15,189 nt of DNA from an uncultured bacterium (GTDB lineage Bacteria > Actinomycetota > Coriobacteriia > Coriobacteriales > Coriobacteriaceae), in the NCBI GenBank assembly GCA_905214465.1, contig CAJMMD010000039.1, positions 1 to 15,189 on the forward strand, in the 5' to 3' direction. Positions 7,532 to 13,312 of the stretch are shown here, in pieces. The position numbers were made by a program, and so were the translations under genes. The stretch's first letter is position 1; the number at the start of each line of letters is the position of its first letter. The notes below the pieces were generated by a model. The model saw only the letters and a list, made by a program, of their open reading frames with translations. It was not told the DNA's origin and searched no databases.

Positions 7532-7648
7532 GTTGACGCTGCAAACGCCCCTAAGCGGCAATCTGACGTTCAATCGTCGGGCATGACCAGAAGGTCAATG
7601 CCCTCCTCTTTCACGTCACCTTGCTCGCTTAGGGGCGTTTTCGCTGAC
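7532..7648 (+). ncRNA. Candidate structured RNA element, copy 1
   Basis: A nested fold. A short GTT/GAC closure (7532-7534 with 7646-7648) leads to an internal loop carrying GACGCTGC and CGCT. A perfect 15-bp helix follows (7543-7557 with 7626-7640), then a single bulged T (7625), GCAA/TTGC (7558-7561 with 7621-7624) and TGACGT/ACGTCA (7564-7569 with 7613-7618). The apical hairpin (7579-7603) has an AGAA tetraloop and one bulged A. The same architecture with different helix sequence occurs at 10742-10860. It follows queA with no gene overlap. Function unknown; type assigned from structure only, and a DNA hairpin element cannot be excluded. Confidence 0.5.
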
Positions 7649-7663
7649 TTTGCCAAAGCATCG

Positions 7664-7771
7664 GCAGGTACTCATTGGGGACGTACTTAAATGAGTGCCT
7701 GCAGAATGAGAGTGGATAATCTCCCGTTTTTGGCCTGCTTGGGGGCTCAAAGTGGGAGATTATCCACTCTC
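7664..7771 (+). repeat. Two-hairpin intergenic repeat, copy 1
   Basis: The first hairpin pairs 7664-7676 with 7690-7702 (13 pairs, one G-U) around a loop carrying GGGGACGTACTTA. The second pairs 7708-7725 with 7754-7771, a perfect 18-bp stem whose core is GTGGATAATCTCCC. A copy with the same order and much identical sequence lies at 10919-11017. I recall such motifs from Collinsella intergenic regions, which is unverified here. The second stem could act as a terminator in this convergent region. Confidence 0.65.
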
Positions 7772-7835
7772 GTCATTGGGCTAGTCGTTGGGGACGTTCT
7801 TGTTTGACTAGTCGTTTAAGAACGTCCCCAATGAC
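7772..7835 (-). repeat. GGGGACGTTCTT hairpin at the 3' end of the coiled-coil gene
   Basis: TTGGGGACGTTCTT (7788-7801) pairs perfectly with 7818-7831 across a 16-nt loop that holds the self-complementary GACTAGTC (7806-7813). An outer GTCATT/AATGAC pairing (7772-7777 with 7830-7835) reaches into the stop codon of the minus-strand gene. CTAGTC at 7781-7786 could alternatively pair with GACTAG in the loop. It probably serves as the 3' end of the convergent transcripts, although no long T-run is present. Together with the elements at 7503-7771 it fills the whole 331-nt gap between queA and the coiled-coil gene. Confidence 0.55.
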
Positions 7836-9616
7836 TACTTGCTTGCGAACAGCCAGACTAGGATGATCGCCAGGATTGCGGCGACGATGCAGACGATGGC
7901 GCCGGTGAATTTGATGCGTGAGTCGCGGGTGCGCTCTCGTACGTCATCCTCGGTAGCCTCGAGCTGGGCCACTTCGCGCTCGGTTTCGGCGTGTTCGGCT
8001 TTGTCTCGGGCCAAGGATCCTGCAAGCGACTCAGTGATCTCTGGGTGGTCGTGCACCTCGGTCGCCTGTTCGATGATCGACTGTGCATGTGCGGCATCTG
8101 CTTGGGCGTTGGCGATGGTCTGCTCCTGGTCGCGGCGTGCCTTGTCCTCCGCGGCGATCTTCTCGCGCAGTTCGCGCTGACGAGTCGCGGCGGCAGTCTT
8201 CGCCGTCTGCAACTCGTCGCGCGCGGCATCGGCTTCGGTCGTCACGGCTTGGTGCGCGCGTTTTGCGTCGGCGATAGGGGCTTGAGCCTGCTCGACGGCC
8301 TGCTCGGCGGCGGCAAGTGAATGCTCAAGATCGGCGGTCACGCGCGGAATGTCTTCCTCGGCCTTGCGGAGGGCGTCGGCAGCGTCGGAGATTTGCATAG
8401 ACAGCTCGCTGGTGCGCACGGTGTAATTGGCGGGATTTGCCGAAGGGTTGCGCTGCAGCTCGGCATACTCGCGACGCAAGGTCTCGAGCTGTGCGCGCGT
8501 AGCATCGGCAGTTTGTCGTGCGGCGGCGACACCGGTATCGCGCTCAGCCTTCACTTTGTCGCGGATGCGCTTGGAATCCTCAAGGCGACGAACCAGGCGG
8601 TTGCCGGTCTCGCGCGAACTCGCCTCGCGGGCTTCCACGGCGTCGAGTGCAGCCTTCAGGCGGAGCTCGGTCGCATCGTCCTCTGCCTTCATTTGCTCGA
8701 GCTGGCCCTTGAGCTCAGTCGCTTTGGCGGCATGGGCGTCGCGGTCAATCTCGGCGGCCGCAGCGGTCTTTTGTGCCGTGGCGATTGCCTGGCGCTGGTC
8801 GGCGATGATCTGATCGTAGCGGCCTGCGATGTCCTGGCGCGTCTCGAGCTCCTCTGCCTGGTCGGCGATGCGCTGCTCAAGCTCGGACAGGTGGGCGCGG
8901 GCATCGGCGAGTGCCTTCTTGGCGGCGTTCATCTCGCGCATGGCCGACGCGCCCTGGGCGATAAAAGTGCCCACGGCGTTCGCGGTGTTCGAGACGGCGG
9001 TCCCCAGATCGCGGCTCGCGGCGGGGGAGTGCGGGGCGGTCGGTCGAGCGGTGTCGGCAGCGTCCGCATCGGTAGCCTGCGGCGCGGCGATATTGCCGGT
9101 GCCGCCTTCGATCACGGAAAAGCCCGCTGCGTGTGGGTCGACCGCGTCGGTGCCGATCGTGGGGTGCTCGAGTTGCAGGAACGAGGGCATGGTGCTGCCC
9201 TGGTCGGCAACCGGGGTCTCGCCGGGCACAAACGTCGAGGCGGCCTCGGCAGCTTCCTCTTCCTCGGCGTCGACATCGGCATCGGCGACAGCGTCTTTCA
9301 TCGCTTTGACGGCATCCATCATGGAGTCCATGACGGCGTCGAGCTCTTCTTCCGAAGACACCTCGATGGGGCCTGCTGCTTGCGGAGCGTTCTCAGCCTT
9401 GGGCTCAGTATCGCTCGGGTCCGGCTGCTCTAGCTGCTCTTCTTTGTCTTGCTCTGCGGCGACATTTGCGTCTGCGGCCTCGTCTGCGGCGGCAGGAGCC
9501 TCCTCGACAGCGGCATCAATGCCGCCATCGCTTCTGGTGGAAGTATCGCAGTCGTCAATGGTGTCTGCGGAATTATCAATATGCTGTTGAGTCTGGGGGT
9601 CCAGCTCGTCTGTCAT
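7835..9616 (-). CDS. Tail-anchored coiled-coil membrane protein, 593 aa
   Basis: I do not recognise a named family. Residues 1-190 are acidic, rich in Asp, Glu, Ala, Ser and Thr, and probably disordered. Residues about 215-560 form a nearly continuous predicted coiled coil full of Ala, Glu, Gln, Lys and Arg heptads, broken near the middle by a short NPSANPANYTV linker. The last 25 residues contain one hydrophobic helix (KFTGAIVCIVAAILAIILVWLFASK), so the protein is anchored by its C-terminus with the coiled coil most likely in the cytoplasm. There is no signal peptide and no enzyme motif. Such a layout fits a scaffold, spacer or cell-envelope organiser, but this is only inference. The ATG at 9616 is preferred over that at 9622 because GAGGAG lies 8 nt before it. 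The gene is monocistronic, convergent with queA and divergent from the dehydrogenase gene. Confidence 0.85.
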   Translation of the reverse strand: MTDELDPQTQQHIDNSADTIDDCDTSTRSDGGIDAAVEEAPAAADEAADANVAAEQDKEEQLEQPDPSDTEPKAENAPQAAGPIEVSSEEELDAVMDSMMDAVKAMKDAVADADVDAEEEEAAEAASTFVPGETPVADQGSTMPSFLQLEHPTIGTDAVDPHAAGFSVIEGGTGNIAAPQATDADAADTARPTAPHSPAASRDLGTAVSNTANAVGTFIAQGASAMREMNAAKKALADARAHLSELEQRIADQAEELETRQDIAGRYDQIIADQRQAIATAQKTAAAAEIDRDAHAAKATELKGQLEQMKAEDDATELRLKAALDAVEAREASSRETGNRLVRRLEDSKRIRDKVKAERDTGVAAARQTADATRAQLETLRREYAELQRNPSANPANYTVRTSELSMQISDAADALRKAEEDIPRVTADLEHSLAAAEQAVEQAQAPIADAKRAHQAVTTEADAARDELQTAKTAAATRQRELREKIAAEDKARRDQEQTIANAQADAAHAQSIIEQATEVHDHPEITESLAGSLARDKAEHAETEREVAQLEATEDDVRERTRDSRIKFTGAIVCIVAAILAIILVWLFASK

Positions 9617-9909
9617 AGGCATGGCTCCTCATCGTTGTTTGTCACCCTATGATAAAGTCTCGCGCCGACATCCCGCGCGCTGCAGCAAAGTTTCAAAACG
9701 TGTTCGATGGCTCGCGTCGATAGCAAAAACTCGGCCACTTTATCCAGTTTGTACTTGACATTCCCTTCGCCGAAAGACGTTGCGCCGTTCGCCTGCCATG
9801 GGCTTTATTTTTCGCTTGAACCCGCTAAAGTTGCATTTCAGCTTTTGGCGCGTGAAGTTGGATGCGCGCAGTCGACGGGCAGGCCCGTCGCGATTTGAAA
9901 GGACTTTGT

Positions 9910-10710
9910 ATGGGACTTTTCACTGGTAAGACCGTGATCGTTACCGGCGGCGGCAAGGCCACGCTTAAGGACGGCTCCGCTGGTTCCATCGGCTACGGCA
10001 TCGATATCGCTTTTGCCAAGGAGGGCGCAAACCTCGTCATCACCGGCCGCAACGTCGCCAAGCTCGAGGCCGCCAAGGAATCCCTCGAGGCCGAGTACGG
10101 TGTCAAGGTTCTGCCTGTTCAGGCCGATGTTTCTGCTGGTCAGGACAACGAGGCTGTCGTCCAGAACGTCATCGACAAGGCCATTGAGGAGTTCGGTCGC
10201 ATCGACGCCGTCGTCAACAACGCTCAGGCCAGCGCCTCGGGCGTGACCATTGCCGATCACACCATGGATCAGTTTAACCTGGCCATTTACTCTGGCCTGT
10301 ATGCCACCTACCTGTACATGCAGAAGGCCTATCCGCACCTGAAGGAGACCAAGGGCTCCGTGGTCAACTTTGCTTCGGGCGCCGGCCTGTTTGGCAACTA
10401 CGGCCAGTGCAGCTATGCCGCCGCCAAGGAAGGCATCCGTGGTCTGACTCGCGTTGCCGCCAACGAGTGGGGCAAGGACGGCATCAACGTCAATATCGTT
10501 TGCCCGCTTGCTTGGACCGCCGCGCTCGAGAACTTCCAGGATGCCTATCCCGAGGCGTTCAAGGCCAACGTCCACATGCCGCCGGCAGGCCACTACGGCG
10601 ACGTCGAGAAGGAAATCGGCCGCGTTGTCGTTCAGCTCTGCGGTCCCGACTTTAAGTATATGAACGGCGAGACCGTCACCCTCGAGGGTGGCATGGGCCA
10701 GCGTCCGTAG
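9910..10710 (+). CDS. Short-chain dehydrogenase resembling bile-acid 12-alpha-hydroxysteroid dehydrogenase, 266 aa
   Basis: Classical SDR fold. The cofactor-binding glycine motif is TGGG (12-15) and, after an unusual insertion, GSIGYGI (25-31). TGRN (45-48) after the second strand suggests NADP(H). NNAQ (103-106) replaces the usual NNAG. The catalytic residues are Ser156, Tyr169 and Lys173 (YAAAK). Several blocks, NNAQASASG, YSGLYAT, FASGAGLFGN, GQCSYAAAKEGIRGL and the ending GGMGQRP, match what I recall of clostridial 12-alpha-hydroxysteroid dehydrogenase, which oxidises the 12-hydroxyl of cholate-type bile acids. Relative to that enzyme there are about seven extra residues (TLKDGSA region) in the glycine loop. 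Substrate is inferred, not proven; a different secondary alcohol is possible. The start at 9910 has AAAGGA about 7 nt upstream; an in-frame ATG at 9862 lacks one. Monocistronic; the stop is followed at once by the second hairpin cluster. Confidence 0.93.
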   Translation: MGLFTGKTVIVTGGGKATLKDGSAGSIGYGIDIAFAKEGANLVITGRNVAKLEAAKESLEAEYGVKVLPVQADVSAGQDNEAVVQNVIDKAIEEFGRIDAVVNNAQASASGVTIADHTMDQFNLAIYSGLYATYLYMQKAYPHLKETKGSVVNFASGAGLFGNYGQCSYAAAKEGIRGLTRVAANEWGKDGINVNIVCPLAWTAALENFQDAYPEAFKANVHMPPAGHYGDVEKEIGRVVVQLCGPDFKYMNGETVTLEGGMGQRP

Positions 10711-10711
10711 G

Positions 10712-10739
10712 GTTACGCGGTTTTACCAAACCGCGTAAC
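10712..10739 (+). repeat. Post-stop hairpin, copy 2 (GTTACGCGGTT family)
   Basis: A 12-bp stem (10712-10723 with 10728-10739) with a TACC loop begins 2 nt after the dehydrogenase stop codon. The stem matches copy 1 at 7503-7529 apart from the pair next to the loop. No T-run follows. Confidence 0.6.
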
Positions 10740-10741
10740 GG

Positions 10742-10860
10742 GTCGACGCTGCGCGGTCACCAGGGCGACAACTTGTCATTCAAAGAGGGCGGCATGACCA
10801 GAAGGTCAATGCCGCCCTCTTTTCATGCCAATTTGTTCGCCCTGGTGACCGCTCGCTGAC
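10742..10860 (+). ncRNA. Candidate structured RNA element, copy 2
   Basis: Same fold as 7532-7648. GTC/GAC closes it (10742-10744 with 10858-10860), followed by GACGCTGC and CGCT as internal-loop sequence. A perfect 15-bp helix (10753-10767 with 10838-10852) is unrelated in sequence to that of copy 1. Then come a bulged T at 10837, ACAA/TTGT (10768-10771 with 10833-10836), and TTGTCAT against ATGCCAA (10773-10779 with 10825-10831, one mismatch). The apical hairpin (10782-10822) shares 23 identical bases with copy 1 (10791-10813), including the AGAA loop and bulged A, and has a longer lower stem. It lies between the dehydrogenase gene and tgt. Confidence 0.5.
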
Positions 10861-10866
10861 GTTGTC

Positions 10867-10900
10867 AAAACATCGGCGTTGCCAAAATATCGGCGTTGCC
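10867..10900 (+). repeat. 17-nt tandem duplication
   Basis: AAAACATCGGCGTTGCC (10867-10883) is repeated directly at 10884-10900 with one C-to-T change. Copy 1 of the cluster has a single related unit (AAAGCATCGGC, around 7655-7665). It looks like a local slippage duplication. Confidence 0.7.
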
Positions 10901-10918
10901 GTGGCTGGTAAATAGCTC

Positions 10919-11017
10919 CACTCATCGGGGACGTACTTAAATGAGTGCCCGCAGAATGAAAGTGGATAATCTCCCGTTTTTGGGCTGTGCTTTGGGCAAA
11001 AGTGGGAGATTATCCAC
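10919..11017 (+). repeat. Two-hairpin intergenic repeat, copy 2
   Basis: CACTCAT (10919-10925) pairs with ATGAGTG (10941-10947) around a loop containing GGGGACGTACTTAA. GTGGATAATCTCCC (10962-10975) pairs perfectly with 11004-11017. Order and sequence match 7664-7771, with the second stem trimmed from 18 to 14 bp and a different central loop. ATCCACGCTCA at 11012-11022 recurs at 11041-11051. With the elements at 10712-10900 this accounts for most of the 454-nt gap before tgt; the remaining 11018-11164 holds the tgt promoter region. Confidence 0.65.
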
Positions 11018-11121
11018 GCTCATCCGGTAAGCGTCCAAAAATCCACGCTCACTTGCCGTGTCCCTGCCGTATCCTCCTCGCGCCAGTTTCTGTCGAGTCG
11101 GTGCTTCTTGCGGGTTGCCCG

Positions 11122-11127
11122 TATAAT
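11122..11127 (+). promoter_or_regulatory. -10 box of the tgt promoter
   Basis: A perfect TATAAT lies 37 nt upstream of the tgt start codon, which places the transcription start near 11134. The -35 region at 17-nt spacing (11099-11104) is poor, so this is a -10-only call. Independent transcription of tgt fits its separation from queA. Confidence 0.6.
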
Positions 11128-11164
11128 GGTTTGCGTATGAACCGCAACCAAGGAGTTCCAGTTT

Positions 11165-12304
11165 ATGGACCAGAACCTTTTTAAATTCGACCTGATTACC
11201 GAGGATCCGACGACGCACGCGCGCGCCGGCGTACTGCACACCCCGCACGGCGACATCGAGACGCCGATCTTTATGCCCGTGGGCACTAAGGCAAACGTCA
11301 AGGGCATTCCTACCGAGACTGTCAAGAAGCTCGGCGCCCAGATCGTGCTCGCCAATACCTATCATCTGTCCATGCGTCCCGGCGAGGATACCATCGCCGA
11401 GCTGGGCGGCCTGCACAAGTTCATGAACTGGCACGGCCCCATCCTCACCGACTCGGGCGGTTTCCAGGTCTTCAGCCACAACGATGCCGTCAAGCTCACC
11501 GATGAGGGCGTGCGCTTTATCGTCAACGATTACGACGGCCGCCACGTGTTTTGGACGCCCGAGGACAACATGGAAATCGCCATGAAACTCGGCTCCGATA
11601 TCTGCATGCAGCTCGACCAGTGCCCGGGCTATCCCGCCACGCGCGCCTACGTTGAGCGCGCCGTTGAGCTGTCGAGCATGTGGGCCGAGCGCTGCTATAA
11701 GGCGCATACCCGCGATGACCAGGCGCTCTTTGGCATCGTTCAGGGCGGCATGCACCTGGATCTGCGCCTGCGTTCGCTGCGCCATCTGGAGGAGTGCGGC
11801 GACTTCCCGGGCTATGGTATCGGTGGCTATTCGGTGGGCGAGGATCACGAGACCATGTTCGAGACCCTGGCGCCGCTCGTGAGCGAGTACATGCCCAAGC
11901 ATAAGCCGCGCTACCTGATGGGTGTCGGCAACCCGACCACGCTCGTGCGCGGCGTTGGCGTGGGCATCGACATGTTTGACTGCGTGCTGCCGACGCGCAC
12001 CGGCCGTATGGGCACGGCATTCTCCAGCGAGGGTCGCCTCAACTTCCGCAACGCTCGCTTTGCGCACGACGACGGTCCCATCGATCCCACCTGCACCTGC
12101 CCGGTGTGCACGGGCGGTTACAGCCGTGCGCTCATTCGCCACATGGTCACGCAGAAGGAGATGCTCGGCGGCATTTTGCTTTCGATGCACAATATCTACT
12201 ACCTGCTCAACCTTATGCAGCGTGCCCGCCAGGCCATTATCGAGGGCCGCTACGGCGCATTCGTGAGCGACTGGATGAATAGTCCTGCCGCGGTGGATTA
12301 CTAA
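11165..12304 (+). CDS. tgt: tRNA-guanine transglycosylase, 379 aa
   Basis: Tgt swaps guanine-34 of tRNA-Asp, -Asn, -His and -Tyr for preQ1, the first tRNA-level step of queuosine synthesis. Bacterial signatures are intact: DSGGFQVFS at 96-104 with the catalytic Asp96, GGYSVGE at 220-226 for preQ1 recognition, FDCVLPTRTGR at 271-281 with the nucleophile Asp272, and the zinc site CTCPVC at 310-315 with a His near 342 (MHNIYYL). One extra residue lies between the last Cys and the His compared with the Zymomonas enzyme as I recall it. Length is typical. The start at 11165 has AGGAGT 8 nt upstream and a perfect TATAAT further up. It acts before QueA and QueH, encoded on the same strand 3.7-5.5 kb upstream. 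Confidence 0.97.
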   Translation: MDQNLFKFDLITEDPTTHARAGVLHTPHGDIETPIFMPVGTKANVKGIPTETVKKLGAQIVLANTYHLSMRPGEDTIAELGGLHKFMNWHGPILTDSGGFQVFSHNDAVKLTDEGVRFIVNDYDGRHVFWTPEDNMEIAMKLGSDICMQLDQCPGYPATRAYVERAVELSSMWAERCYKAHTRDDQALFGIVQGGMHLDLRLRSLRHLEECGDFPGYGIGGYSVGEDHETMFETLAPLVSEYMPKHKPRYLMGVGNPTTLVRGVGVGIDMFDCVLPTRTGRMGTAFSSEGRLNFRNARFAHDDGPIDPTCTCPVCTGGYSRALIRHMVTQKEMLGGILLSMHNIYYLLNLMQRARQAIIEGRYGAFVSDWMNSPAAVDY

Positions 12305-12379
12305 GAGCCGCGACCGCTGACCGATGCCTTGCAAGCGCATGATGCATCGTGGGTACCATACCGAATAGTTGATGTTCGG

Positions 12380-12427
12380 GCGGGTGTTTGACGCATGGCG
12401 TCGACCCCGCTCGCTTTTCTTTTTCTC
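12380..12427 (+). terminator. Terminator-like hairpin after tgt, next to the LOG gene
   Basis: GCGGG (12380-12384) pairs with CCCGC (12406-12410), and inside it GACGC (12390-12394) pairs with GCGTC (12398-12402) around ATG. A T-rich run (12413-12427) follows. This fits an intrinsic terminator for tgt, yet it abuts the AGGAGT ribosome site of the next gene (12431-12436), so it may act as an attenuator. Confidence 0.5.
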
Positions 12428-12440
12428 GATAGGAGTACCC

Positions 12441-13199
12441 TTGATTAAGAATGAGAACGTCGAGGGCGAGCCGGCCTACGACGAGACGTACCGACGCGGC
12501 CCCGTGGTCATGCGCGGCCCCATGATTCCTAAGGACAACACCTACGCCAACCTGCTGGCGCCCGAGGACTCGACCGACTGGTTGCATGCCGACCCCTGGC
12601 GCGTGCTGCGCATTCAGGCCGAGTTTGTCGATGGCTTTGGCGCGCTTGCCGAGCTTGGTCCTGCGGTGACCATCTTCGGCAGTGCCCGCACGCCCAAGAC
12701 CGATCCGCTCTACAAGGCGGCGCGTACGGTCGGTCGTAAAATCGCCCAGCGCGGCGTGGCGGTTATCACCGGCGGTGGTCCCGGCGTCATGGAGGCGGCC
12801 AACAGGGGAGCGGCGAGCGCGAACGGCAAGTCGGTCGGCTTGGGTATCGAGCTTCCGCACGAGCACGGGCTCAACAAATACGTGAACCTCGGTATGGACT
12901 TCCGTTACTTCTTTGTGCGCAAGACCATGTTCGTCAAATACAGCTCGGGCGCCATCGTGTTTCCCGGTGGTTTTGGTACGCTCGACGAGATGTTCGAGGT
13001 GCTCACGCTGGTGCAGACGCACAAGGTTAAGCGCATGCCGCTCGTTTTGGTGGGCACCGAGTACTGGCGGGGCCTGTTCGACTGGCTTAATGGCCCGGTG
13101 ATGGACACCGGTATGATCAGCCCGCTCGATCCGGAGCTGGTGCACATTACCGACGACCTCAACGAGGCCGTCGATATCGCCCTGAGCGGGCTGATGTAG
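12441..13199 (+). CDS. LOG family protein (TIGR00730 type), 252 aa
   Basis: The LOG (lysine decarboxylase-like) family hydrolyses nucleoside 5'-monophosphates, typically N6-modified adenine nucleotides (cytokinin riboside monophosphates), to the free base and ribose 5-phosphate. Signature motifs are present: a Rossmann-like start VTIFGSARTP at 76-85, GGGPGVMEAANRG at 111-123 and PGGFGTLDE at 175-183, which holds the catalytic Glu. Despite old names it is not a lysine decarboxylase. Actual substrate here is unknown; in bacteria it may clear modified AMP from tRNA turnover. The chosen start is TTG at 12441, with AGGAGT 4 nt upstream; an in-frame ATG at 12369 has no ribosome site and would add 24 unconserved-looking residues across the terminator-like hairpin. 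It is 136 nt downstream of tgt on the same strand. Confidence 0.9.
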   Translation: MIKNENVEGEPAYDETYRRGPVVMRGPMIPKDNTYANLLAPEDSTDWLHADPWRVLRIQAEFVDGFGALAELGPAVTIFGSARTPKTDPLYKAARTVGRKIAQRGVAVITGGGPGVMEAANRGAASANGKSVGLGIELPHEHGLNKYVNLGMDFRYFFVRKTMFVKYSSGAIVFPGGFGTLDEMFEVLTLVQTHKVKRMPLVLVGTEYWRGLFDWLNGPVMDTGMISPLDPELVHITDDLNEAVDIALSGLM

Positions 13200-13227
13200 G
13201 GCGAGCGTGCCTGTCGTTGTAGTGATG

Positions 13228-13267
13228 AGAAGGCAGGCTGATGCTATTTAGCATCAGCCTGCCTTCT
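13228..13267. promoter_or_regulatory. Long perfect palindrome upstream of the toxin-antitoxin genes
   Basis: A 17-bp perfect stem (13228-13244 with 13251-13267) extends to 19 bp if the loop is only TT. It contains GGCAGGCTGATGC and its complement. Neither side has a T-run, so an intrinsic terminator is unlikely. It ends 8 nt before a TATACT -10 box (13276-13281) and covers the -35 position, which suits an operator for antitoxin autoregulation. It could instead protect the 3' end of the LOG mRNA. Confidence 0.5.
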
Positions 13268-13275
13268 AAATTGGG

Positions 13276-13281
13276 TATACT
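13276..13281 (+). promoter_or_regulatory. -10 box of the toxin-antitoxin operon
   Basis: TATACT is a five-of-six match to consensus. It lies 31 nt before the antitoxin ATG, with a ribosome site (AGGAGGT, 13301-13307) in between. The -35 position falls inside the palindrome and does not resemble TTGACA, so binding proteins may compete with polymerase here. Confidence 0.5.
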
Positions 13282-13312
13282 GATGCAAAAGACGAGAGCG
13301 AGGAGGTCGCGT

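Noticed and set aside
7543..7640. Structured element read as a simple terminator
   Set aside because: Copy 1 has a TTTT after the stem, but copy 2 has none, and the conserved features are the internal loop and apical hairpin.
8321..9433. 370-aa plus-strand open frame opposite the coiled-coil gene
   Set aside because: Gly/Leu/Val-rich low-complexity translation, typical of the complement of an Ala/Glu/Gln-rich coiled coil. The minus-strand frame has a better start and a plausible membrane anchor.
9755..9760. TTGACA as the -35 box of the dehydrogenase promoter
   Set aside because: A perfect hexamer, but no acceptable -10 box lies 16-18 nt downstream.
9910..10710. Identity with the known Collinsella aerofaciens 7-beta-hydroxysteroid dehydrogenase
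   Set aside because: That protein, as I recall it, has a different N-terminus and active-site context. The sequence here matches the 12-alpha type far better.
10867..10900. CRISPR-like direct repeat
   Set aside because: Two adjacent 17-nt units with no spacers and no cas genes; a simple tandem duplication.
10937..12340. 467-aa minus-strand open frame opposite tgt
   Set aside because: The opposite strand encodes a complete Tgt with all catalytic residues. The frame also runs through the repeat cassette, as a chance antisense ORF would.
12369..12440. Upstream ATG for the LOG gene
   Set aside because: No ribosome site, and the added residues span the terminator-like hairpin and T-run. TTG at 12441 has AGGAGT 4 nt upstream.
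12441..13199. Lysine decarboxylase as the function of the LOG gene
   Set aside because: This is a legacy name for the PGGxGT family; characterised members are nucleotide phosphoribohydrolases.
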